From: Brachypodium distachyon
Lineage: Eukaryota; Streptophyta; Magnoliopsida; Poales; Poaceae
DNA: 64,000 nt
NCBI RefSeq assembly: GCF_000005505.3
Contig: NC_016134.3
Coordinates: forward strand, 19,642,370-19,706,369
Direction of reading: 5' to 3'
The notes under the pieces are model-generated. The model had not been told where the DNA came from. It did not search any database and was given only the letters and a program-made list of their open reading frames with translations. The stretch's first letter is position 1; every line of letters starts with the position of its first letter. Shown here piece after piece: positions 45,798-56,496 of this stretch. The position numbers and the translations under genes were made by a program.

Positions 45798-46368
45798 TTG
45801 AGTGTGGTACCTAGCTCGGCCGAGGAGCAGCGTTGCAATTTGTTTCAAACCAAGGTTGTTGTGGGACACGACAAGGCGTGCAAGGTGATTATCGATGGAG
45901 GAAGTTGTCACAATCTAGCTAGTAAAGAGCTTTGCACGAAACTGAAGTTGAAGTATTTACCACACCCCAATCCATACTATATTCAATGGCTTAGTGATTA
46001 GCCACATGGCGCGTGTTAAGTTTCAAATTGGACCATATAAGGACACCGTCGAGTGTGATGTGGTTCCAGTGACCGTGTGTCATTTGCTGTTGGGACGCCC
46101 GTGGCAATCCGATAGAGATGTTCGTCACAATGGGAGAGCTAACACTTATAGTCTCCATTGGCATGGTAACAAGGTGATATTGCGTCCAATGACACCACAA
46201 CAGATCGTTAATGAATCACGGCAGAAAGTTGAAGTACATCGTGACAATGAGCGTGAGAGATTAGATAGGCGAGAGACTCCACTTTCGGTGAGTGAGTGCC
46301 ACAAGCCAAATTTGAGTGGTAAACAGAACGGTGAGGGAGATAATTCCTTAGTAATGCTAGCCACCTAA
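45798..46368 (+). pseudogene. Element A protease region
   Basis: KVIIDGGSCHNLASKELC holds the retropepsin active-site Asp (DGG in place of the usual DSG/DTG, as often in this clade). VPVTVCHLLLGRPWQSDRDV is the C-terminal hydrophobic GRPW motif. A stop after IQWLSD (about 46,000) interrupts the domain. Confidence 0.85.
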
Positions 46369-46499
46369 TCAGATTTGAGAGAGTTAAGTGTGAATCCTAC
46401 TTTGGAGCCTTTTGTGCTTAAGTGCAAAGGTCTCCTTCTTTCTACTAACAAGTTAACCCCGTTAACTATTAGTGTTTCTCATGTTTTGCAGGAATTTGG

Positions 46500-47830
46500 C
46501 GATGTGTTTCCGTATGACGTCCCCGCTGGTTAGCCACCATTGCGAGGGATTGAGCATCAAATTGACTTGATTCCAGGAGCGTCGCTGCCCAATCGTCCAC
46601 CATACCGTACGAACCCTGATGAGACGAAGGAAATTCATAAACAAGTACAAGCGCTTCTCGACAAAGGTTATATTCGCGTAAGCTTAAGTCCTTGTGATGT
46701 TCCTATTATTTTAGTGCCTAAGAAAGATGCTACTTGGCACATGTGTGTAGATTGTAGAGCGATTAATAACATCACTATTCGATATCGTCATCCTATTCTG
46801 CGTTTAGAAGATATGTTAGACGAGTTGAGTGGTGCTTTGCGTAGTGGATACCATCAAATTAGGATGAAAGAAGGGAATGAGTGGAAAACAACCTTTCAAA
46901 CTGAATTCGGTTTATATGAGTGGTTAGTCATGCCTTTTGGGTTAACTAATGCACCTAGTACTTTCATGCGTTTAATGAATCATATTTTAAGTCATTTCAT
47001 AGGCAAATTTGTGGTTTTCTATTTTGATGATATACTTATTTGCAGCCACACCGACTCTGAACATGTTGATCATATTAGACAAGTCTTGCAAGTGTTGCGT
47101 ATTATTTGGTAATATGGAAAAGTGCACATTTTGCAAAGGTAGGGTCATTTTCTTGGGTTATGTTGTTTCTGCCCATGGGGTTGAGGTTGATGAATCTAAA
47201 ATTGAAGCAATTAAAAATTGGTCTACTCCTATCAATGTTAGTCAAGTTAGAAGTTTTCATGGCCTTGCTGGTTTTTATAGACGATTTGTGAAAGATTTCA
47301 GCACCATTGCCGCCCCATTGAATGAACTAACTAAAAAGGGTGTTGATTTTGTTTGGGGACCGGCCCAAGATAATGCTTTTGATTAATTAAAGAATCGTTT
47401 AACTGCTGCACCTTTGCTTGTTTTACCTCATTTCGCTAAACAATTTGAGATTGAGTGTGATGTTAATGGAATAGGTATTGGTGGGTTTTTTATGCAAGAG
47501 GGTCATCCGATTGCAATTTTTAGTGAGAAATTGAATGGTGCACAATTGAACTATCCTGTTTATGACAAACAATTATATGCTCTTGTTCGTGTTCTTGAAG
47601 TTTGGCAACATTATTTATGGCATAAAGAGTTCCTTATACATTCTGATCATGAGGCTTTAAAGTATTTGAAAAGTCAAGCTAAGTTGAACCGACGACATGC
47701 TCTAAGTGGGTGGAATTTATTGAATCTTCTCCTTACATTATTACGTATAAAAAGGGTAAAGAAAACATGGTAGCTGATGCTCTTTCTAGGAAAGTTGTAC
47801 TTTTGAATCAATTGGATGTTAAAGTTCCTA
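46500..47830 (+). pseudogene. Element A reverse transcriptase and RNase H
   Basis: [58 protein letters not shown] and the catalytic [12 protein letters not shown]. Then [20 protein letters not shown] and [20 protein letters not shown]. RNase [21 protein letters not shown] (Asp), [20 protein letters not shown] (Glu) and [10 protein letters not shown] (Asp). A stop or frameshift occurs at about 46,532, 47,105, 47,385 and 47,700. The catalytic YFDD residues are present. Confidence 0.88.
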
Positions 47831-48630
47831 GATTAGAGAGGTTACGTGATTTATATACTTCTGATCATGACTTTGCTGCACCTTATAATCTTTGTAAGGA
47901 TGGGATAAGTTTCAGATACATGATGGGTTTTTGTTTCGAGCTAACAAACTTTGTGTACCCGAGTCGTCCGTGCGTTTGTTATTGCTGCAGGAATCACATG
48001 CCGGCGGCTTGATGGGTCATTTTGGACGTGAAAAGACTTTGCTTATGCTTAATGAAAAATTTTATTGGGCAAAGATGAGGCGTGATGTGGACAGGTTTGT
48101 CAAAAGGTGGATTACTTGTCATAAGGCCGAGTCCAAGCTGAAGCCTCACGGTTTGTAAACTCCTCTTCCTGCCCCTAGTGTTCCATGGGAAGATATTAGC
48201 ATGGATTTTGTGTTGGGATTGCCTAGGACCAGGAGAGGATCGTTTTTCTAATATGGCGCATTTTATTTCCTGCCACAAGAGCGACGATGCATCGCATATT
48301 GCTAATCTGTTTTTCAGGGACATCGTGAGATTGAATGGAGTACCAAGGACAATTGTTTCTGATCGTGACGTGAAGTTCATGAGCTACTTGACGCTTTGGG
48401 GGAAGCTAGGGCCGAAGTTGCTCTTTAGCACTACTTGTCATCCCCAAACTGATGGCCAAACGGAGGTGGTGAATCGCACACTTTCAACGTTGCTGCGATC
48501 AATGATCACGAAGAACCTGCGTGCATGGGAGGAGTGTTTGCCGCATGTGGAATTTGCATATAACAGGGCGGTACATTCAATAACGTAGCTCTGTCTGTTC
48601 GAGGTGGTATATGGTTTCAAACCCATTACG
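47831..48630 (+). pseudogene. Element A integrase, C-terminus deleted
   Basis: Zinc-binding HHCC part ([20 protein letters not shown], then WITCHKAESK, where the usual C-x2-C second pair is changed). Core domain: [15 protein letters not shown] (in shifted frame), [10 protein letters not shown] (second Asp) and [19 protein letters not shown] (Glu), then [12 protein letters not shown]. At VYGFKPITP the frame jumps straight to PNDDLAVQ, which is LTR sequence. The integrase C-terminal domain and the first 34 bp of the LTR are missing. Confidence 0.88.
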
Positions 48631-49035
48631 CCTAATGATGATCTTGCTGTTCAAGATAAACCCAATGATCTACGCATTGGACCAATTAAACGAGCACCTG
48701 CCAAGTTATTAGAACAACAGGTGAACTCACTTCTAGCTGCACCTAATGTTTATATTGATGAGAATTTTACACTGCTTAAGTCTTTGTATCTTTGTGTAAT
48801 CAGGTTTGAGGCTGAGGCAACCGTGGAGCGTGGAGGAGAGGAGGCCGCGTGCGAGGATCATCAAGTGCTGTTATCCAACATCAAGACATGCGCGAGGGAG
48901 GAGAGGGAGGCAGGCGCACCACAAATGAAGATGGAGGATATAAAATGCTAGAAGAACAACTTGTGTGCAACGGGCAGCCAACGACAAGAACGATCTGCCC
49001 ACCACAAGTTGAGTACGAGTATGAGGCGCACCCGG
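48631..49035 (+). repeat. Element A right LTR, first piece (truncated 5' end)
   Basis: Aligns with 42311-42715 of the left LTR. It starts at CCTAATGATGATCTTGCTGT, so the first 34 LTR bases (42277-42310) are deleted. It ends at the target duplication CCCGG (49031-49035) of element C. Confidence 0.9.
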
Positions 49036-50030
49036 TGTCGCACCAATGGCACCCGGGGTACCACCGTTGCGCGACGTGTGGCCCCCTCCCCCGGGTTCCC
49101 AGGAAGGTTTTATCCCGGGGAGCGCCGACGAGCTTCCCGGCAAGCTACCAGCCCGAAAGGGGCTAGCGGGGCTTCTGGGAATATTCCCGCTTAGGCACCT
49201 CCCGGGAAGCTGCTTCCCGGGAGGAGGTTCCCGGGTGCACGGGGCCCGGGTGCTTCCCGAGCCGACTTGCGGGGACTGGGGGTTCCCGGATGCGTGCCCC
49301 CCGCCTCGGGTCGTGGGGCCCACTGGACAGCGCCACACGGGCGCGTGACGGGTGCGGATCGCGCGGTCCCACCAAGGCAAGGCGTAAGGCGCGCGGCTCA
49401 GTAAACGAGCCGACCGACGGGTAGTTACCCGTCCGATCCAAGGAACAGTGGTTGTCCAATCCTACCCTAGGGTCTTAGGCCCCTAGCAGCGGAGGTGGCA
49501 CCCATGCGTGCCACCAGCTCACCAGGGAGAGTTGCGTGCCTCCCCGTTGGACACTTGTAGCCCACGCACCGTGGCACATGTGGCATCCCCTTGTGTATAA
49601 AAGGAGTACCCATGCCAGCGGTCAAGGGGTTTTTTTAGAGGGTTGACGGGTCAGACAGTTGGGAGGATAGTGAGTTGATCAGTTGGTTCCGGTAGACAGC
49701 AAGCAGAGAATAGCAAGGAGTACTTAGACATTGAGAGGAAGCCCGGGAACTAGCCCGGCGAGAACTTGTAAATGCTTGATCCTCAATCAATATCAGTTCA
49801 GACAGGCAGGACGTAGGGTTTTACGCCTCCGGGTGGCCCGAACCTGGGTAAAAAACGGGTGTGCCTTTGTTCTGGTACTAGCGCGCCCTCTTGGCACTGG
49901 GTCTCACCGGCCCCATAGGGCCCCATCGATCGTGCCGGCGATAACCGGGTCTCCGCCCTAGACGCCCCTACCAAACCTAAAAGGGGGACGTGGCCGCACG
50001 CCCCCGGTGTCTGAGCACCGAGCGACAACA
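49036..50030 (+). repeat. Element C left LTR
   Basis: 995 bp from TGTCGCACCAATGGCACCCG to GAGCACCGAGCGACAACA. TATA box TATAAAAG at 49596-49603. The 3' part carries GGTGGCCCGAACCTGGGTAA, shared with LTR B. Confidence 0.95.
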
Positions 50031-50140
50031 TCTGGCGCGCACGGTAGGGGGCACGGGAGTGGACAGCGCCGGAGATCGCCGGCAGCAGAAGTTCCCATCG
50101 GCATCGGCTTCACTCTTCTTTGTCAACGAGCTTTGTCACC
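50031..50140 (+). other. Element C leader with primer-binding site
   Basis: Immediately after the LTR, TCTGGCGCGCACGGTAGGGG is probably the primer-binding site. I cannot assign the tRNA. A short leader to the gag ATG follows. Confidence 0.5.
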
Positions 50141-52200
50141 ATGCCCCCCAAGCGGGCTGGTGATTCACGCATAGACCCGCGTGAGGCCCTAGCGGCGCAC
50201 ACGCGGTCGCACGACGTGCGACCCGAGTCGGGAGCTCAAGAGAATCCCGAGCCCTCGAGGGTGCAGCAAACGCAGCTGCCTCCACCGCCTCCCCGACCGT
50301 CGACCGACAATCGGCCGAGGGACTGGCTGCCCCCAGCGCCGGGGGCAGTCGGGCGAGCACGCATGGCGTCGCCCGGGCTAGCCAACGGGTGGAGTCGCGA
50401 CCCGAGGATGCCCCGCGGCAGCAGCACCCGGAGCACGCCGCGTCACGGGCGACCCCTGGAGGTTCGCCCCCTGCGCACCCGGAGTCGTCCGGGGCCAGGG
50501 CGGGAAGCAGCCGTTCAGGAAACCGGTTGCCCCCCATGCGAACCCCGGCTAAAGCCATTGTCGCCGCGCGCGTCATGGTGCGGTACGAGCCGCAGCAGGG
50601 CACGCCGATGCACGAGACGTGGGGCGAGGAGTTGGAGGCGCGTCTCGCCCTGGCCGCCCAGCAGCCGCAAGGCGAGGGCGCCCCGGTAGGCTCCGGCCAC
50701 GGGCCGAGCTCAGAGCGCGAAGGCGCGCCGCCCGCCTCGCGACAGGAGGAGAACCCTCCCCCTCCTCAGCGGGGCCAGGTAGACGGGGGCCCGGAGGGGT
50801 CCTCAAATTCATCGCCCACCGTCCCGGGGGGCGATGCGCGTGGCATCTTGAATGCCCGGCAACAGGAGGATCTGCGCCGGCGCAGGCGCGAGGTGGAGCG
50901 CCGGCGCCCACTGGAGCAAGAAGACGCTCCCCTGGGCCCGGAAGACGGCTGCACCGCATTCGTGCACGAGTTGCGGCGGGTGGTGTGGCCCTGTAAGTGC
51001 CAAGCGCCTGCGCTCGGTACGTACGACGGGACCGCTAACCCCAAAGATTTTCTCCTGACCTATACGCTGGGCATGCATGCCATCGGCGCCGACGACAAGG
51101 TCAGGGCGAACTGGTTCCCGATGGTCCTGAAGGGATCAGCACGAACCTAGTTGCTCAACCTGCCGGCCGGATCCGTCGCCACCTGGGCAGACCTGCGCGA
51201 GCAGTTCGTGAGCGCGTTCCAGGGGGGCTATAAGCGCCCGGGAACCATGGCGGAGCTGCACACCATCGTGCAAAAACCGGGAGAGACATTGCGGGCCTTC
51301 GTCAACCGCTTCTCCAATCTCTCCTATTCTATCCCGGAGGCGGAGGCGGCCGCCATCATTAACACCTTCGCCATCAACGTCCGCGATCCCAAGATGCGTG
51401 AAAAGCTGAGCACGCATCGGATCCAGACGACGCAGGACTTGTACGCCTTGGCACACAAGTGCGCCATGGCTGAGGAGGGGCGCCTAGCACCCAAGCTGTT
51501 AGCCCAGGCTGCCGCGAGCCCTGGCGAGGGCTCGCCGAAGAAGGGTTCCCGTAAGCGCAGCGGGAAGCAAGTCCTCACTGTGGACTCGGGGGCTCCTGCT
51601 GCGAGGCCCACGAAGAAGGCCTCGTCGGGGGGAGAATCTGGCGGGAAGCAGGGCGACGCGGCCCGCTGCCCTATCCACAACAACTCCACCCACGACGCGC
51701 AGAGTTGCCACGTCATGCAAGGGATCAAGCAGCGGAGAGAGCAGCGCCCCGAGGAGCACTGCCCCGCCGACGCCTGCTTCAATTGTGGCGACATCGGGCA
51801 TCTCTCCCGAGATTGCCCGAACAACCCCAGAGCGGGTCCGAGGCCAGCCGGCGGTGGTGCCGGCAGGGTTGAACCCCAGGGAGGGCGCTGCCAGCCCCTC
51901 GCTGTGCGGGAACGCCCCCCTCGGGGGCGTGACAGGGCGCGCGCCGAGGAGCAGCGCGAGTCCGACTATTCCGGCGGCGACGAGCCGGGCTTCCAGGAGC
52001 CTCGTGGCGTTGCCTGCATCCATGGGGGAGCTTACGCTCTCCCATCCCACGCCGCGGTGAAGCGCCTCACCCGCGACGTGTGCGCGCTGTTGCCGCATGC
52101 GGAGCCGCAACAGCCGCTGAGGTGGTCGCACGTGCCGATCACTTTCAACGCCGACGATCACCCGGTTCGACAGTTGGGTTCTGGGATAATACCCTTCGTC
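50141..52200 (+). pseudogene. Element C gag
   Basis: Begins MPPKRAGDSRIDPREAL. A frameshift near 50,400-50,520 moves to the frame containing EELEARLALAAQQPQGEG. The Tat-type gag core follows: LGTYDGTANPKDFLLTYTLG, WFPMVLKGSART, then a TAG at 51,148 where Trp is expected (TGG to TAG), then LLNLPAGSVATWADLREQFV and KPGETLRAFVNRFSNL. The zinc knuckle CFNCGDIGHLSRDC is intact at about 51,775-51,820. The long acidic/Gly-rich linker is typical. Confidence 0.88.
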
Positions 52201-52747
52201 GTCTCGCCAATCATTAGCAATATGACAGTGACCAAGGTGCTGGGGGACAACGGAGCGGGGCATAACCTCCTGTCCGCCCAGCTCGTGGAAAAGTTCCAGC
52301 TGCCGATGGAGCAGCTGAAGCCCACCGAACCGTTCCGGGGGGTGAACCCTGGGATCGTGCGCCCGCTGGGACGCATCACGCTGCCGGTCACCTTCGGGTC
52401 CCAGGAAGCGTTCAGGACTGAGCACATAGTGTTCGACGTGGCGCATACCCTGTTGCCCTACAACGGGATCCTTGGTCGGCCGGCGCTGATCAGGTTTATG
52501 GCGGCCACGCATTGCGCCTACGGCGTGATGAAGATGCCGTCCATCTACGGAGTCCTCTCCATCGAGTGCGATCTCAAAGACGCAGCTTGGTGCGTTGGCG
52601 AGGTCGTCCGGGCCGCTGCTGCAGCTGACGCCGGCGACGAAGGTGTTGTCGAGGACGACGCCTTGCCTGGTGACGCCCCGGCAACGAAGAAGGCCCGCGC
52701 CACCCCGCAAGGGCTAACCGTCGGACCTTCCCAGAGTCCTCAGGGAG
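52201..52747 (+). pseudogene. Element C protease
   Basis: VTKVLGDNGAGHNLLSAQLV contains the retropepsin motif in altered form: DNGAG where Tat elements usually show DGGAG. HTLLPYNGILGRPALIRFMA is the C-terminal flap and GRP motif. It is open and in the gag frame. The frame ends at 52,755, after which RT continues in another frame. Confidence 0.85.
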
Positions 52748-53850
52748 GTGATTGAGCATTGGCTCGCGGTGCGCCCGGACGCGCACCCTGTCAAGCAGAA
52801 GATCCGGCGGCAGGCACAAGGGCTGAAAGATTTCATCAAGCAAGAGGTGGGCAAGCTCAGGGCTGCCGGGGCGATCAGGGAAGTTTTGTACCCCACTTGG
52901 CTGGCTAACCCTGTAGTAGTGCCCAAAGCGGGGAATAAGCTTCGCATGTGCGTAGATTTTACCGATCTTAATCGTGCATGCCCCAAGGATCCCTTCCCTG
53001 TACCCCGTATCGACCAGATAGTTGATTCTACCGCTGGTTGTAACCTGCTGAGTTTTCTGGATGCTTTCTCCGGCTACCATCAAATCAAGATGGTGGTCGA
53101 GGATGAGGAAAAGACAGCGTTTATCACCCCGGTTGGCTGCTACTGCTATACATGCATGCCTTTCGGGTTGAAAAACGCGGGCTCCACATTCCAGCGCGCC
53201 CTGCGAGAATGTTTGGGGCCCCAGCTAGGCCGCAACGTGGAGGCCTACATGGATGACATCGTCATCAAATCGAAGCGTAGGGGCTCGCTGATTGATGACC
53301 TGCGGGAGACATTTGACAACCTCCGCAAGATCAAGCTCAAGCTGAACCCTGATAAGTGCACCTTCGGTGTCAACTCCGGGCAGCTTCTGGGTTTCTTGGT
53401 TTCACACCAGGGGATACAGGCCAACCCGACCAAAATAGAAGCCATCAACAAGATGGGGGCCCCCCGCAAGGTGAAAGATGTCCAGCGCCTCAACGGCTGC
53501 GTTGCCGCGCTTGGACGCTCCATTTCCCGGCTGGGCGAGCGGTGCCCTGCCTTTCTTCCGGGTAATGAAGAAGAAGGGTCCAGTCGACTGGACTGCCGAG
53601 GCCGATGCGGCGCTCCAGGAACTCAAGCGATACCTGAGGTCACCGCCCATCCTCGTTGCCCCCAAGTTGGGCGAGCCCTTGCTACTCTACTTAGCGGCGA
53701 CTGACCAGCTGGTCAGCTCGGTGCTGGTTGCCGAGAGGGAGGAAGACGTCCCGGGGATTGGGGCTGCGGGTCAGGGGGCTGACAGCCTCCGGCAACACCC
53801 TCAAACCCGGGGACCACCCCAGAGCCGGCAACCTCGGCGCCGCGGAAGCG
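52748..53850 (+). pseudogene. Element C reverse transcriptase and first RNase H
   Basis: RT: WLANPVVVPKAGNKLRMCVD, CPKDPFPVPRIDQIVDST, LSFLDAFSGYHQIKM, MPFGLKNAGSTFQRAL and the catalytic VEAYMDDIVIKS. NPDKCTFGVNSGQLLGFLVS follows. A frameshift at about 53,545 leads to MKKKGPVDWTAEADAALQEL and PPILVAPKLGEPLLLYLAAT, the degenerate first RNase H typical of Tat elements. A second frameshift lies near 53,780-53,850. RT itself is uninterrupted. Confidence 0.9.
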
Positions 53851-53851
53851 G

Positions 53852-55989
53852 TTGGTGCAGCGACCGGTGTACTTCGTCAATACGGTGTTGCGCGACGCGC
53901 GGACAAGATACCCGCAGGTACAGAAGCTCCTTTTGGGGATTCTCCTTGCGTCCCGCAAGTTGCGCCACTACTTCCAGGTGCACCGCGTCACGGTGGTGTC
54001 CGGGTTCTGCCTCGAGAGGACCCTCACCAACCGTGAAGCCACCGGGAGGGTAGCCGAATGGAGGATGGAGCTGTCGGAGTTTGACCTCCACTTCGCCAAC
54101 TCCAAAAGCATCAAGAGCACGGCCCTGGCGGACTTCGTCGCGGAGTGGACGTGCACGGGCGTAGAAGAAAGTGAGTCAGAGACCGGCCTTCCCAGCAAGC
54201 TGGACGAGGGCCACTGGGTCCTCTACTTCGACGGTGCGTTCAGTCTCCAGGGAGCGGGGGCCGGGGTCGTCATCGAGTCACCTACAGGGGACCAGCTGCG
54301 GTTCGCCGTCCAAGTCGACTTCGCTAACTCCACCAACAACACGGCGGAGTACGAAGGCCTGCTTGCCGGGCTGCGGGCAGCGGTCGCCCTCGACATTAAG
54401 CGCCTGGTTGTTCGCGGTGATTCCCAGCTTGTGATCAACCAGGTGAACAAGAACTACGATTGCCCTAAAATGGCACCGTACATGGAAGAGGTCCGCAAGC
54501 TGGAACGGAAGTTCAAGGGTTTGCGCTTCGAACACGTCAAGCGGAAGGACAACTTCGCTGCTGACGAGCTGGCCAAGATGGCAGCAGAGCGCCGAAAGCC
54601 TCCGGCGGGGGTGTTCTGTCAGAAGCAACTGGCCCCTTCAGTCACCCCCCAGCCGGCTGCCGGGGACGTCCCTCCGGCAACCGAAGGAACCCCTGCAGCA
54701 GCAGGGGTCCATGCTGCTGATATGGCGGCATGCGTTGGCAGGGAAATTCCTCCCTGGGCGGAAGAGATCGCCCGCTATTTGAAAGGGGAGGCTCTCCCGG
54801 AGGATGACATCGCCGCGGAGCGCGTGGCGCGGCAAGCCAAGATGTACACTGTGATAGATGGCAGCATGTACCCCAGGCGCGCGAATGGTGTCAAACTCAT
54901 CTGCGTGCCGCAGGAAGAAGGGTGTGCACTGTTGGAGGACATACATCGAGGCACATGTTCACACCATGTGGCCTCCCGGGCTTTGGCCGGCAAGCCTTTC
55001 CGGCATGGCTTCTACTGGCCCACGGCCCTGGCCGACGCAGAGCGGCTGGTGAGGACCTGCGAAGCGTGCCAGTTCCACTCAAAGAAGAGCAACCAACCAG
55101 CCCAGGCCCTGCATGCCATCCCATCCTCATGGCCGTTCGCGGTCTGGGGACTGGACATCGTCAGCAAGTTACCAAGGGCGGTTGGTGGTTACGAATACTT
55201 GTTTGTGGCCGTCGACAAGTTCTCCAAATGGGTGGAGGTGGAACCAGTGCGCAAGGTGACCGCCCAGGCGGCCATCAAGTTCTTTAAGGGCATTGTGTGC
55301 CGGTTTGGTGTTCCTAACCGCATCATCACCAGCAACGGCACGCAATTCACGAGCACGGCATTTCACGCCTACTGCGAAGACATGGGTACTAAGCTGCACT
55401 TCGCGTCCGTCGCTCACCCGAGGAGCAACGGGCAAGCGGAGTGGGCCAACGCAGAGGTTCTGCGGGGGCTCAAGACGAGAACCTTTGACAAGCTCAAAGG
55501 CCACGGGAAGCTCTGGATCGAAAAACTCCAACCCGTGCTGTGGTCCGTCCGGACCACACCTAGTCGGGCAACGGGCGAAACTCCTTTCGCCCTTGTCTAC
55601 GGGGCAGAAGCGGTGCTGCCCCTCGAGCTCAAGTACGGATCTCCCCGAGTACGCGCGTACGGCGACACCAGCCAACACGAGCAAAGGGTCGAGGATCTAA
55701 ACTTCATCGAAGAGCTTCGATGCCGGGCTGCTGTGCGAGCCGCGCGCTACAAGCAGGGACTCCGTCGTTATCATGACAAACGAGTCCGTCCTCGGGGGCT
55801 CGAGAACGGGGACCTTGTCCTGCGCCGGATACAAGAACGAAGGCCGGGAACAAGTTGACTCCGAAATGGGAGGGCCCCTTCCGGGTAGTGCAGGTGACCA
55901 GGCCGGGGGCTGTCCGCCTGGAAACCGAAGGCGGCTTGCCAGTGCCCAATAGTTGGAATATTGAACACTTGCGCAAGTCCTACCCGTGA
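53852..55989 (+). pseudogene. Element C second RNase H and integrase
   Basis: A 668-codon frame. After [20 protein letters not shown] comes the archaeal-type RNase [11 protein letters not shown] (Asp), [16 protein letters not shown] (Glu), [14 protein letters not shown] (Asp) and [11 protein letters not shown] (Asp), all four acidic residues present. The integrase follows: [20 protein letters not shown] and CEACQF (zinc part), [15 protein letters not shown] (Asp), [12 protein letters not shown], where the second catalytic Asp is Ser, and [20 protein letters not shown] (Glu). The frame shifts at about 55,848. The true C-terminus [20 protein letters not shown] ends at the stop at 55,987-55,989. 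Confidence 0.9.
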
Positions 55990-56262
55990 AGCGGCGGAGC
56001 CCGACCCTCAGGTGATGCCTCCGATGCATACCTCTCGAACTAGTGTAACCGGGCAGCCCCCGTGTGTAAACCGCTAGTTAATCGTGAATAAAGATAAGTG
56101 TTTCACCCCTGAGCTTTGTTTTTGCCTTGTTCATTCGCGTGTTTTCCCCCTCTTGCCTCCTGCTTTAAGTGCACAAAGTTGTCTCTCCATACTCGGTTGT
56201 GAGCAAGGGGCTGCCGTGGCCCCAAAACGAAAACCCGTTGCCATATCGTTCCGGCACTGGGC

Positions 56263-56496
56263 ATGCCGTTGTCGGGCTCCCCGCAACGTGCATCACTGGA
56301 CATGCCGTTGGCGGGCTGCCCGCAACGTGCATCACTGGACATGCCGTTGGCGGGCTGCCCGCAACGTGCATCACTGGACATGCCGTTGGCGGGCTGCCCG
56401 CAACGTGCATCACTGGACATGCCGTTGGCGGGCTCCCCGCAACGTGCATCACTCGACATGCCGTTGGCGGGCCTCCCGCAGCCTGCACCGCGCAGT
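56263..56496. repeat. 39-bp tandem repeat array in element C
   Basis: Five full units and a partial sixth, starting at 56263, 56302, 56341, 56380, 56419 and 56458. Each is built on ATGCCGTTGGCGGGCTGCCC plus GCAACGTGCATCACTGGAC. Units are nearly identical, so the array is young. There are no spacers. It lies just downstream of pol in untranslated sequence. Confidence 0.95.

Noticed and set aside
51499..52710. 403-codon minus-strand ORF opposite element C gag
   Set aside because: High-GC shadow of the sense gag-protease frame, which has clear motifs. The antisense translation has none.
56263..56496. Regular repeat array that might be called a CRISPR
   Set aside because: The 39-bp units are directly adjacent with no unique spacers, lie in a plant retrotransposon and have no cas genes. 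It is a tandem repeat.
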